64,000 nt of DNA. Source: a virus. Location of the stretch: positions 23,260 to 87,259 of IMG/VR virus record IMGVR_UViG_3300047443_000090; one strand, written 5' to 3'. Under the pieces are notes generated by a model. That model saw only the letters and a program-made list of their open reading frames with translations, had not been told where the DNA came from and did not search any database. How positions within the stretch are numbered: the first letter of the stretch is position 1; every line of letters begins with the position of its first letter. Of the stretch, positions 32,001 to 39,585 are shown one piece after another. Made by a program: the position numbers and the translations under genes.

Positions 32001-35000
32001 GCCGCCTACGTCACCTACCTGACCGAGAACGACGACGCTTACCTGCTGGCCGAGGAAGACGCCAACAAGAAAAAGGCCAACATCGCCGCCGATGCCAAGT
32101 CGAAGAACGTCAAGGCGACCGGCGAGAAGTCCGGCGCTATCCCGTTCTTCGAGGATATGGGCATCGACAGCTTGGTGCTGGACGAGGCGCACAATTACAA
32201 GAACAGCAAAATGACCAGCTCCCAGTTCAAGGGCGCGAAGTATTTGGCTGACCCGAGCAAGTCGCAGCGCGGCATGGATATGCAGGCTAAGGCGTGGTAC
32301 GTGCGCGGCCTGACTGCGCGCAATGACGGCGTGCTCTCCCTGACCGCTACCCCAGTCACCAATTCGCCGCTGGAAGTCTACGCCATGCTGACGCTGGCAC
32401 TGGGCGAGCGCGAAGTGAATGCTATGTACGGCGTGAGCGGTGCAGACTCGTTCATGGCGGGCGCGTGCGATATCGAAGAACGCGACGAGGAAAACATCGT
32501 CGGCATCGTTCGCCCGATCCGCGTTTTCAGCGGGTTGCAGAATGCCGGGCTGCTGCGCCGCCTGCTGCAAACCTCCGCAGTCATCAAGACCGCCGAGGAC
32601 GTAAAGGCCGATGGCCTGAATATCTCTGTGCCCGACGCTGACGAGGTTGATACTTCGGTCGATATCGGCCAAGAGTCCTTCAACAAGATCATCGCCTACA
32701 AGGAAGAATACATACTGGCGGTAGCGGCGGTGATGGCCGGTGGCGCATCCGAGGAAGACAAGTTGGCCGGTAGCCCGTTCAACCTGATCCGCAAAATGAC
32801 GAAAGTCATCAACGATCCCGAGCTGGACAGTGGCGTGTTTGTGTTCAAGCACGACAAGGCGCAGGCCGACGCCGCAGCCAAGGCAATCGCCTCGTTCAAC
32901 GCCAAGAACATTGTTGAGGAACGCGACTACAGCGACGACAACGCCGACCCGGCAGACATCAAGACGCGCATCATCAAGGACGTTGAAACCGGCCAGTCCG
33001 TGACCAAGTTCCTTATCACGGTGCGCGCGCGGGCGGCCTCCAGCGGCAAGGCAATCGAGCTGCTGTCTACCGACTACGAAACGCAGGAGGCGCTGCTGAA
33101 GCTGCTGGCCGCGAACGGCATTGAGCCGGGCGTCAACATCAGCCCGAAGCTGGCCGCCGTCATCGAGAACTTCCGCGCCGAAGCTGCTACGCCCCGCTGG
33201 ATGGGACAGGCCAAGCAAATCATTTTCTGCGACGAATTGAGCCTGCACCACAAGATCAAGCTGGCGCTGACGCAGGCCGTGGGCGTGGCGTCGGGCAAAA
33301 TCAAGATCGTCAACGCCGTGTCGGTCGATACTGCCGGTATGCAGGACGTGCAGGACGGATTCAACGCCGATGGCGAGGAAAACAAGTACACCGTCGTCAT
33401 CGCCAACAAAAAGGCGGAAGTCGGCATCAACCTGCAAAAAGGCACGCAGGCGATTCACCACATGACTATCGGCTGGACGCCTGACTCGATTCACCAGCGC
33501 AACGGGCGCGGCGTCCGTCAGGGCAACCCGGTCAGCAAGGTCAACGTCTACCACTATGACGGCGAGGGCACCTTCGACGGCTACAAGCGCAAGCTGGTGG
33601 GCATCAAGGCCGATTGGATTGGCTCGCTGATGTCGGGCGATTCTTCTTCGATCAAGATCGAGGGCGATATGTCCAAGGAAGATTACGAAATGCTGGCGAA
33701 CGCCGTGGGCGACGCTACCGCGATGACTCGTATCAGCGAGGAAATCGAGCTGCGCAATCAGCGCCAGAAGCGGGCCGCCATGAAGGTGTCCCAGCTCCAA
33801 AGCCTGCGCATCATCGAGGCGCAAACGCAATGGCTGGCGAAGTTCGGCGTGGTAGCAGGCCGAGAATCGCAGGGCTTTAATGCCTGGATCAAGAGCAAGC
33901 TGGCCGCAGCCGCTACTACCCGCAATACCATCAGCGGCTTGCGTGTCCGTCTGGATGAAACGGAAGGCCCGATTCTGGCCGCTCGCCTGCGCAAGCAGAT
34001 TGCCGAGCTGGAAGCCAAGCGCGTTGAGCAGTTGGCGATGCTGGGCGGCCTCCCCGTCGATTCGTCCGGCACCCCGATTGCGCCGACGAACGACTGGAGC
34101 GGCATCAGCGATGAAATGAAGCAGACCGCCGCCTATGCGAACTGGCAGAAGGCCGTCAACATCGCAGGGCGCATGTCTGACGAGGCCGCCGTGAGTTTCA
34201 ACGCTCGCGCAAGCGATGGCTATTCTACCGATGCACTGGAAGCGTTCAAGACCGGCGACGCGGCAATCATTGCCGGTGCGCTGGCGATGGTTGGCGACTT
34301 CGTAGAGCATGAGGGCTCGCTGATGGTAGTGCGCCAGCCTGTCTACCAACGTAGCGGCACGGAGCTGGAAGGCTACGACCCGGTAGGCAAGGCAAGTACC
34401 ACGCTGCTGCGCTTGACTGGCGCGAAGTTCGTCACGAAAGGCTCCCCGGCGTGGGCGGCGTCTGTGCAGCGCGCGGTGGCGCTCGATGTCGCAGCCATTG
34501 AATCGACCACTTCGGGATTCTCTGCCGGTAGCGTCTACCTGTATTCCACGTTCATTGCTGACGTGCGCGAATCCCTGCCGGTGGCGATCCCATCGCAGTC
34601 GATGTCTGCCGATAGCTTCACGTTCCGCGCGCCTGTGTTCCCGTTCCCTATCCGCGAGGACAAGAAAGGCGGCGCGATGACGGAGCAGATCAAGGCCGAG
34701 CAAGCGCCGCTGATTAAGTCGTTTGACCGCTACGGCTACATTTCGCTGCACGACCTCCGCAGCGTTGGTGAGGCTGTGCGCGGCACGAGTGAGGCGAAGG
34801 TGATGGCTTTGCGCGTGTACGCTATCGCCCACAAAATGCGCGCAACGCCTGATGATCTGATGGAAATCGTTGGCACTGACGTGAGTGGGACGCTTGAATC
34901 GCTTGGGACATTGAACGACTTTTTCAAGGCGCTGCCGAGCGGCGTTGCTGGCGTGAAGTCGCCCGATGAATTGGACGCATGGGCGCTGGCGTGGATGAAC

Positions 35001-35831
35001 GCCAATCAGGAATTGGTGCAGGTAGACGACTTGCAAGCCGCGCTGGGCTACAAGTTCAAGGGCTACCTTGCTACCGCCAACAAGATTGACGACGGCAAAG
35101 AGCGCTGGTTTAAGGTCGGCGTGGAGCAGAAATACTACTTCCACAAGCAGGCGACGGAAGCGCTGCGCGATGCTGTCTCCAATGGCCTGCTTACCGATGC
35201 CCTTATTGATGAATCGTCGTCATACACGGTGCCAACTTGGTTTGTTTCGCATAACCGTGATGCCTTTGCCGGTGTCCTGTTCACCGAAAACGGCGAGTAC
35301 CGCGAGCTGAAAGTCGGCGTCGAGGAATTGCGCGCCCACATGGGCCTCAATGCCAAAGCGCGCCTTTATGTCGAGAACATGGGCGATGCAATGTCTCTGG
35401 TGAGCTACTTTGTCGAGAGCGCATGGGCTAATCTGAAGGCTCTGGCGAAGAAGTGCAAGGCCGTGGCTGCGCTCGATGCCGCTGGCGTGGACGTGGATGG
35501 AATGCTGAAGGCTCTGAATGGCATTCCCGGTATATTATCTGCCACGCTGGGCATCAAAGACGAAATGAAGCCAGTGGATCGTTATTCGGCCAGCTATCTG
35601 TACAGGGCAAACGAATACGTCCTGCTGAAAACGGTGCGCGGTTCGGAAACGCATGAGAAAATCGCTTCGGCGGGCGCTGCTGGCCTGCAAGGGCGCACGT
35701 TCGATAATACTGCAAAAGCGTTCCGCGTGAACCTGAAGGACAGCGAGGTATTCAGCGACGGCAAGCCGGTAGCATCGGTCGCAACACTGTTCGCGCACTT
35801 GGGCTTGAACATCAAGGACTTCACCCTGTAA
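29016..35831 (+). CDS. darB: DarB-like antirestriction protein: methyltransferase plus SNF2-type helicase, 2271 aa
   Basis: Near residue 171 motif I of an adenine methyltransferase appears (VLDPSAGSGVF), with a catalytic-type NVPF at 239-242. A superfamily 2 helicase follows: Walker A DVGLGKT at 893-899, DEAH at 1056-1059, SLTATPVTNSP near 1108, and motif VI HQRNGRGVRQGN at 1493-1504. The layout and length (a little over 2,200) match P1 DarB, which is packaged in the head and protects injected DNA from type I restriction. The last 400 residues are unassigned. NVPF replaces the usual NPPF/Y. Confidence 0.8.
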   Translation: MRIFDDTSPGNPLANFKLAAEFAKLKKERTAIADQTDSASRLRLLKIGVRIRAIILELGKRPAPAPAPAPTQLQGTPAADTAKYYPEEGKRTKGQRQKDNNAAIALLAKIKAGEVAVTDAEREVLAKYSGNGGGLTDANGLTGSPYEYYTPKPIAGAVWGLLEELGFKGGTVLDPSAGSGVFTAMRPAGAVMTQIELDATSGAINGAINDGPTVSTTVSPFEAVAAATPDEMYDAIVTNVPFGDLAMRGDNPEKDKRFQKSNLQEYFVLRSLQKLKPNGLAAFIVPKSIMSGLSAKESKLRLSASMMAEFVGAYRLPNSIFTTASADVTTDLIVFRKFSREAATKIAELQEQNPALLSQANVLWDEFLSGKYFAGAGRKYILGEEGTTNGKYGEVAAIINDDSIANIAKLIKRFPHSHIDWALLNATETAPIVYNDGDVIHANGQTLEFKDGQWEALDSNSAEDKTMQALGPKMQKPLDCVNNGITWEQAKKWMDYEGIKGRHISIPSWLVAVGKASDGIPQSEFQGWWEAIAAGLSVMGLMQESSSVEPYNYKDGYPVLSAQLARVQSYGNKTFGRAAKLIKDGLLSIRNARAKGAYTPFWLGEIRASQDAVALTPTQLYEKVKYEAEDESGYVTVDRLREAMPDFDPLENAEWCVSADGKSVTHANDYYSGSYADFLQNAAAELEACNDPAIRAKLVMQHDAAKERLNMVDVSSMTFNLFTPHITMLQKLEFLRAYVSPDIFMTTDANGRDVFDIKQPSLGKFASEEEAAKHKSMQRFVKGYLKNQNITTQSKATDVEDDPAKEAALVMRIKEIADKAKAQFDAWARANDEIQAGLHTRLNSPDALRFIQEPDGTPLDIPNLNVADFKPHPYQYGAVRRFSRNFGGVLGFDVGLGKTLTALAATQYCQSIGVKRKTGFVVPNATLTNWKKEAGKAYLDTSDCLFVGLVVKNGKSKIDAAQVKADLNAIRENRHAKIFMTLEAFKMIPVRDETMAAYVTYLTENDDAYLLAEEDANKKKANIAADAKSKNVKATGEKSGAIPFFEDMGIDSLVLDEAHNYKNSKMTSSQFKGAKYLADPSKSQRGMDMQAKAWYVRGLTARNDGVLSLTATPVTNSPLEVYAMLTLALGEREVNAMYGVSGADSFMAGACDIEERDEENIVGIVRPIRVFSGLQNAGLLRRLLQTSAVIKTAEDVKADGLNISVPDADEVDTSVDIGQESFNKIIAYKEEYILAVAAVMAGGASEEDKLAGSPFNLIRKMTKVINDPELDSGVFVFKHDKAQADAAAKAIASFNAKNIVEERDYSDDNADPADIKTRIIKDVETGQSVTKFLITVRARAASSGKAIELLSTDYETQEALLKLLAANGIEPGVNISPKLAAVIENFRAEAATPRWMGQAKQIIFCDELSLHHKIKLALTQAVGVASGKIKIVNAVSVDTAGMQDVQDGFNADGEENKYTVVIANKKAEVGINLQKGTQAIHHMTIGWTPDSIHQRNGRGVRQGNPVSKVNVYHYDGEGTFDGYKRKLVGIKADWIGSLMSGDSSSIKIEGDMSKEDYEMLANAVGDATAMTRISEEIELRNQRQKRAAMKVSQLQSLRIIEAQTQWLAKFGVVAGRESQGFNAWIKSKLAAAATTRNTISGLRVRLDETEGPILAARLRKQIAELEAKRVEQLAMLGGLPVDSSGTPIAPTNDWSGISDEMKQTAAYANWQKAVNIAGRMSDEAAVSFNARASDGYSTDALEAFKTGDAAIIAGALAMVGDFVEHEGSLMVVRQPVYQRSGTELEGYDPVGKASTTLLRLTGAKFVTKGSPAWAASVQRAVALDVAAIESTTSGFSAGSVYLYSTFIADVRESLPVAIPSQSMSADSFTFRAPVFPFPIREDKKGGAMTEQIKAEQAPLIKSFDRYGYISLHDLRSVGEAVRGTSEAKVMALRVYAIAHKMRATPDDLMEIVGTDVSGTLESLGTLNDFFKALPSGVAGVKSPDELDAWALAWMNANQELVQVDDLQAALGYKFKGYLATANKIDDGKERWFKVGVEQKYYFHKQATEALRDAVSNGLLTDALIDESSSYTVPTWFVSHNRDAFAGVLFTENGEYRELKVGVEELRAHMGLNAKARLYVENMGDAMSLVSYFVESAWANLKALAKKCKAVAALDAAGVDVDGMLKALNGIPGILSATLGIKDEMKPVDRYSASYLYRANEYVLLKTVRGSETHEKIASAGAAGLQGRTFDNTAKAFRVNLKDSEVFSDGKPVASVATLFAHLGLNIKDFTL

Positions 35832-35840
35832 CCAGACCGC

Positions 35841-35862
35841 CGCCCCTTCGCCGGGGCGGCAC
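35841..35862 (+). terminator. GC-rich hairpin after the DarB-like gene
   Basis: GCCGCCCC and GGGGCGGC form an 8-bp stem with a short TTCGCC-type loop, nine bases past the stop. Only a purine-rich stretch follows, not a T run, so it may attenuate or stabilise rather than terminate. Confidence 0.4.
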
Positions 35863-35877
35863 TGAAGGAATAAAAAT

Positions 35878-36291
35878 ATGAGCGATACCGATTACAAGAT
35901 TGACCCCGAATTCCTGCGCGGCAAACTGGCCGGGCTGCAAAAGCAAGTTGGCGCGGGCAAGCCGCTGCTGCCGATTTTCGTTGAGCAGACCCGCAAGGTG
36001 CTGGCGAAAGACCAGAATAACTACCTGCGGTATGGCCCCTACTGGTGGGCTATCAAGCGCATCCTGCGCGCGGGCGGCGTGGCCGTGGGAACCTACGACG
36101 AGCCGATGTGGGCTACCGAGTACGAAATGAAGGGCGATGACGGCAGCGTGAGCGCTGAAATCACTTTGCTGGCCGCGTGGGAGTTCGCAGAGGACAACAT
36201 GGGCCAGTTCGGCGTGCTGACGAATGAATACGAGCTGGACGGTCGCACGTTCGTTCTGTTCGACCCGGATCAGACCGGGCGCGGCAAGTAA
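35878..36291 (+). CDS. Hypothetical protein, 137 aa, end of the antirestriction unit
   Basis: An AAGGAA site precedes ATG 35878. The protein is helical with NYLRYGPYWWAIKRILRAGG in the middle, then a beta-rich C-terminus (YELDGRTFVLFDPDQTG). It lies 46 bases after the DarB-like gene and before a strong terminator, so it is probably co-expressed with it and may be co-packaged (inference). No family recognised. Confidence 0.6.
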   Translation: MSDTDYKIDPEFLRGKLAGLQKQVGAGKPLLPIFVEQTRKVLAKDQNNYLRYGPYWWAIKRILRAGGVAVGTYDEPMWATEYEMKGDDGSVSAEITLLAAWEFAEDNMGQFGVLTNEYELDGRTFVLFDPDQTGRGK

Positions 36292-36301
36292 AAGCAGGTT
36301 T

Positions 36302-36326
36302 AAGCCCGGTTCTCCGGGCTTTTTTA
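36302..36326 (+). terminator. Rho-independent terminator of the DarB-like unit
   Basis: AGCCCGG (36303-36309) and CCGGGCT (36314-36320) pair around TTCT, followed by a T run. The same terminator and the promoter behind it occur on the minus strand at 1822-1894. Confidence 0.88.
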
Positions 36327-36347
36327 TTGCCTGCTGCAAAAAACCGC

Positions 36348-36376
36348 TTGACGGCATAAACGTGAGCGCATACAGT
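36348..36376 (+). promoter_or_regulatory. Early-type promoter with conserved operator, copy 6 (plus strand)
   Basis: TTGACG at 36348-36353, a 17-base spacer, TACAGT at 36371-36376, with GTGAGCGCATAC at 36362-36373. It is the only copy on the plus strand and drives the small genes at 36423 and 36679, separating them from late control. Confidence 0.8.
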
Positions 36377-36422
36377 ATCGGTTATGTGCTGCGCACCGCG
36401 CGGCAGGCAACCGGAGAATAGT

Positions 36423-36602
36423 ATGAACGCAACCATCACCAGCAAGACCATCAATGCTTCTTTCGCTAGAGCTGGAACCCGCGTCGAAGTGATCCGCAAG
36501 TGCGCCGATGACGAGTGCATCCTCCCCAACGCTTACATCGTCCGGTTTGCGAACGACATACGGATGCGCCTTCATGCGCTCGATCTGGCGATTGACGCCT
36601 AA
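36423..36602 (+). CDS. Small hypothetical protein, 59 aa
   Basis: ATG 36423 lies 40 bases after the predicted start of the promoter at 36348-36376, with GGAGAATAGT upstream. The protein is beta-rich (GTRVEVIRKCADDECILPNA) with two cysteines six apart. It is under early-type control although placed between late units, so it may act in lysogeny or early infection (inference). No family recognised. Confidence 0.6.
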   Translation: MNATITSKTINASFARAGTRVEVIRKCADDECILPNAYIVRFANDIRMRLHALDLAIDA

Positions 36603-36611
36603 ACAACCAGT

Positions 36612-36628
36612 GCCCGCCCCGAGCGGGC
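36612..36628 (+). terminator. Short hairpin, possible attenuator
   Basis: GCCCGC and GCGGGC pair around CCCGA, followed by only TTTG. It lies between the two small early-controlled genes and may reduce expression of the second. Confidence 0.4.
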
Positions 36629-36678
36629 TTTGTCAGTAGAAGGCGGCGCACTGAGCGCGGCGATAATTGGAGAGAAGC

Positions 36679-37095
36679 ATGGCATTCAAGATCACAAAAA
36701 CCGACGACAAACGAATCCGCGAGGCGCTGGAAAAGCTGGCCGCCGCCCGCTCGAAGCTCGAAGATGAAGTGTTCGTATTCAACGACGCGCAGGCCAAGGC
36801 GCGCGATGCCCTGCAAGTCCACATCGACGCCCACGACGAGGCGGCGCAGGAAGTGCGCGGGCTGATCGAGGATATTCACCGCGAGGCCGACGAGGAATTC
36901 GACGGCAAATCGGAGAAGTGGCAGGAGAGCGACAAGGGCGAGGCGGCCCGCGAATGGATCGACTCCGTTGAAGCACTTGTGGGCGAGATTGAGGACGCCG
37001 ACGCTAACCAGCTCCCCGGCGGTATAGAGGCGGATAGCCTGCTGCCGAGCGACCCGGTTGATGAGTACGACGCGCTAGACAAGGAACCGCAGTAA
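36679..37095 (+). CDS. Acidic coiled-coil protein, 138 aa
   Basis: I chose ATG 36679 (MAFKITKTDDKRI) with GGAGAGAAG upstream; a start at 36667 adds MERS. Residues 10-75 are a long amphipathic helix (EALEKLAAARSKLEDEVFVF and onward) that should form a coiled coil. The rest is very acidic (VDEYDALDKEPQ at the end). Such charge suggests a DNA mimic or scaffold-like role, but neither is shown. A strong terminator follows. Confidence 0.6.
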   Translation: MAFKITKTDDKRIREALEKLAAARSKLEDEVFVFNDAQAKARDALQVHIDAHDEAAQEVRGLIEDIHREADEEFDGKSEKWQESDKGEAAREWIDSVEALVGEIEDADANQLPGGIEADSLLPSDPVDEYDALDKEPQ

Positions 37096-37107
37096 CCCGC
37101 CCAGTAG

Positions 37108-37128
37108 GCCCGCTTCGGCGGGCTTTTT
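37108..37128 (+). terminator. Rho-independent terminator before the head operon
   Basis: GCCCGC (37108-37113), TTCG loop, GCGGGC (37118-37123), then five T. It closes the 36423-37095 unit eight bases before late promoter E. Confidence 0.9.
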
Positions 37129-37135
37129 CATTCGT

Positions 37136-37176
37136 GGAAAACTCGCGCCAGCCGGGCGCAATGCACGCGCAACAAT
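37136..37176 (+). promoter_or_regulatory. Late-type promoter, copy E
   Basis: GGAAAA at 37136-37141, 29 bases, AACAAT at 37171-37176. The predicted start is near 37183, giving a 22-base leader to the portal gene. Confidence 0.6.
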
Positions 37177-37204
37177 GATGGTTGACACATTACCGTGAGC
37201 AGCC

Positions 37205-38803
37205 ATGCTACAAGAACAATCCTCCAAAGCGCGCGGCTTTTTAGCCAAGGTGTTCGGCTCGAAGAACGTAGCCGCGAATACCATAACCGATGTCGAGCAG
37301 CAGGACGCCTTGACGGATGGCCTGTCTATTTCTACCCTGCTTGGCAGTACCAAGCGCAACGCCAGAAACCGCCAACAAATCTACATGAAGTGGCTCGATA
37401 TGATCGGTGATCCGATTGTATCGACCGCATTGCGCCTGCACGTCACGGCGGCGCTGGGCGGGCACGAAACATCGGGCGATGTCGTTTTCATCGAGAGCGC
37501 GCCGGAATTCAAGGATGACAAGGCATCGCAGAAGATTGTCGATGAACTGCGCGCAGACCTCACCGGCATATTCAACCGCATTGCGTACACCGTCGCGTTC
37601 AACGGCGCGGGCTACGGCGACGCCTACGGGCGCGTGTACACGGACGGCAAGAACGGCGTTGTTGATGTCTACGTGGACGAGATTGTCCATCCGTCGATGG
37701 TGACAGCCTACGAGCGCGGAAACACGACTGTGGGCTTTGTGGTCGCATCCGGGCAGAGGTTCACCGAGCGGCTGGACTTGCAACAGATGGCGCGCATGAA
37801 GATGCCGCGCATGGTCTACATTCCGCAGGTTCGCGCCTTGGAAAAGGCGATCCGCATCGCGCTCAAAGAAGATGATATCAACGCGCTCCCGATCCTCCCA
37901 GCCCTGTTCGGCGGATCGTTCCTAGACAGCGCAGAAGGCCCGTATGACGCGCTTTCGGCTGCGTTGGCTGGCTTGGTCGGCCAACGTGTTCTGGATTCGA
38001 TTGACGAGTCTATGCTGACCGTCAATATGGACTCGATGACGAAGGAGCAGCGCAAGTCCTACATGGTCAATCTGAAGGCCATTTTGACCGCCTCGAAGAA
38101 GCGCGCCGAGGACGCAATCAGCAGCGGCAAGCCGGTTCTGTCGCGCGTCTATAACATCATGCCCACGTATGGCGAAAAGCAGTTGACGGCGCTTAACGGT
38201 AGCCTGACTGGCGGCGGCGGGCGCGGCCAAAGCGGCAGCATCAGTATTGAGGACGTTCTGTTCCATGCAAAGCTGCTGTCCGGCGCAATCGGTATCGACC
38301 TCTCGATGCTGGGCTTTGCCGAGCTGCTGTCTGGTGGTCTTGGCGACGGCGGGTTCTTCCGCACGTCTGCGCAGGCCGCCGAGCGCTCGCGCCTGCTTCG
38401 CGTGGGGATGACGGAGTTTTTCAACCACATCATCAACATTCACACCTTCAACAAATACGGCATGGTCTACAAGCCGAACGAGCGCCCGTGGATGGTCAAC
38501 TTCTACGGCTCCATTTCCGCCCTTGAATCCGAACGGCAGCACACGAAAACCGAATCCATGAATACCGGCGCGATACTGGCGCAAACGCTGGCCCAGTTGC
38601 GCGACTTGCGACTTGATGACAAGTCGCTTACCGAAATTCTGACCAAGGTGATGCTGATGGATGAGAAGCAGGCCGAACTGATCGTCAAGGGCATGGCAAA
38701 GCCGCCGCCTGAAGATGGAGGCATGGGCGATATGGGCGGCGGCGGGCCGGGCGGCTTCGGCGGCAAGCCTGATGGCGCAGACTTTGGCGCGGGGCAGGAA
38801 TGA
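37205..38803 (+). CDS. Portal protein, 532 aa
   Basis: The N-terminal third has WLDMIGDPIVSTALRLHVTA followed by a strand-rich stem (VVFIESAPEF), then a wing region with YGDAYGRVYTDGKNGVVDVY, as in portal proteins of contractile phages. A hydrophobic helix pair near residues 345-380 (HAKLLSGAIGIDLSMLGFAE) fits the crown and stem. The C-terminus is Gly/Pro-rich. The dodecamer would sit at one capsid vertex, take DNA from the terminase and bind the neck. It leads the operon under promoter E. Confidence 0.75.
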   Translation: MLQEQSSKARGFLAKVFGSKNVAANTITDVEQQDALTDGLSISTLLGSTKRNARNRQQIYMKWLDMIGDPIVSTALRLHVTAALGGHETSGDVVFIESAPEFKDDKASQKIVDELRADLTGIFNRIAYTVAFNGAGYGDAYGRVYTDGKNGVVDVYVDEIVHPSMVTAYERGNTTVGFVVASGQRFTERLDLQQMARMKMPRMVYIPQVRALEKAIRIALKEDDINALPILPALFGGSFLDSAEGPYDALSAALAGLVGQRVLDSIDESMLTVNMDSMTKEQRKSYMVNLKAILTASKKRAEDAISSGKPVLSRVYNIMPTYGEKQLTALNGSLTGGGGRGQSGSISIEDVLFHAKLLSGAIGIDLSMLGFAELLSGGLGDGGFFRTSAQAAERSRLLRVGMTEFFNHIINIHTFNKYGMVYKPNERPWMVNFYGSISALESERQHTKTESMNTGAILAQTLAQLRDLRLDDKSLTEILTKVMLMDEKQAELIVKGMAKPPPEDGGMGDMGGGGPGGFGGKPDGADFGAGQE

Positions 38804-39585
38804 GCCTTTTCGACACCATAGCCAGTAAGGTTAAATCCAGTGTGGAAAGCAAGCTCCCCTCCATTGGTGTTGTAGGTGCGGCGCTTGGCGGGGCCGCTAT
38901 CGGCAAGTTTGTTCCGAAGAAGTTTCAGGGGGCCGCCGCCCGCGCGCTGCGCGGCGACATCAGCGGCGCTATTTCCTCTGGCATTACCGGCTTCATTGCT
39001 GGCGCGGCTGCGAAAAAACTGGGAAAGAACAAGCTGCTGGGCGGCATCACAATAGGCGAGGCTCGCCGGATAGCGAGTGAAATTCAGTCGGTCAGCTATG
39101 CCAAGAAAAACCTGTGGTATCTGGAGCTTGGCGATGGTGCGGCGGTGGATGGTTTTGAGGACATCGCACACACGTTCAACCTCTTTGCGACTGATGTCTC
39201 CTTTACCCCTTGGACTATCCAAAGCGAGGCCAAAGACATAGGCATGGGCGTGATGGACATTGTGACCGGATCGGAGCGCACTGAGCTTCGCATCACCACA
39301 TACGACGATACGGTGGGCACGATAAAAAGCTGGTTTGACGCAAAGTGCGCCTCTGTCTCGCGCCCTGATGGGACGATTGGCCTGCCGGTGGAATATCTGG
39401 TGAAAATCACCATAATCCAGTCGGCTACTGACGCAATCGGCGGCGCACTTTTCGGCAGCTACAAGCAAACATTCGTTATGCGCCCAACCTCGATTGAGGT
39501 TGAGCTGTCGCGCAGCGAGGACGCCTTGCAGCAGCTCCAAATGACTTTTTCGCAGTTCGACACATTCATGTATCAAGGACAGTAA
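38800..39585 (+). CDS. Tail tube-like baseplate protein, 261 aa
   Basis: The first 75 residues are Ala/Gly-rich helices (ISGAISSGITGFIAGAAAKK), possibly membrane-active. From about residue 90 the fold is beta-rich: ASEIQSVSYAKKNLWYLELG, ELRITTYDDTVGTIKSWFD and YLVKITIIQSAT. This order is like tube-initiator proteins (gp48/gp54 class) on the baseplate. It starts inside the portal stop. Role inferred from fold-like pattern and position. Confidence 0.55.
   Translation: MSLFDTIASKVKSSVESKLPSIGVVGAALGGAAIGKFVPKKFQGAAARALRGDISGAISSGITGFIAGAAAKKLGKNKLLGGITIGEARRIASEIQSVSYAKKNLWYLELGDGAAVDGFEDIAHTFNLFATDVSFTPWTIQSEAKDIGMGVMDIVTGSERTELRITTYDDTVGTIKSWFDAKCASVSRPDGTIGLPVEYLVKITIIQSATDAIGGALFGSYKQTFVMRPTSIEVELSRSEDALQQLQMTFSQFDTFMYQGQ

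Noticed and set aside
30537-35144. Very long open frame antisense to the DarB-like gene
   Set aside because: It is a shadow of GC-rich codon use in the sense frame; composition is Arg/His/Val-rich without domains, and the sense strand has clear helicase motifs.
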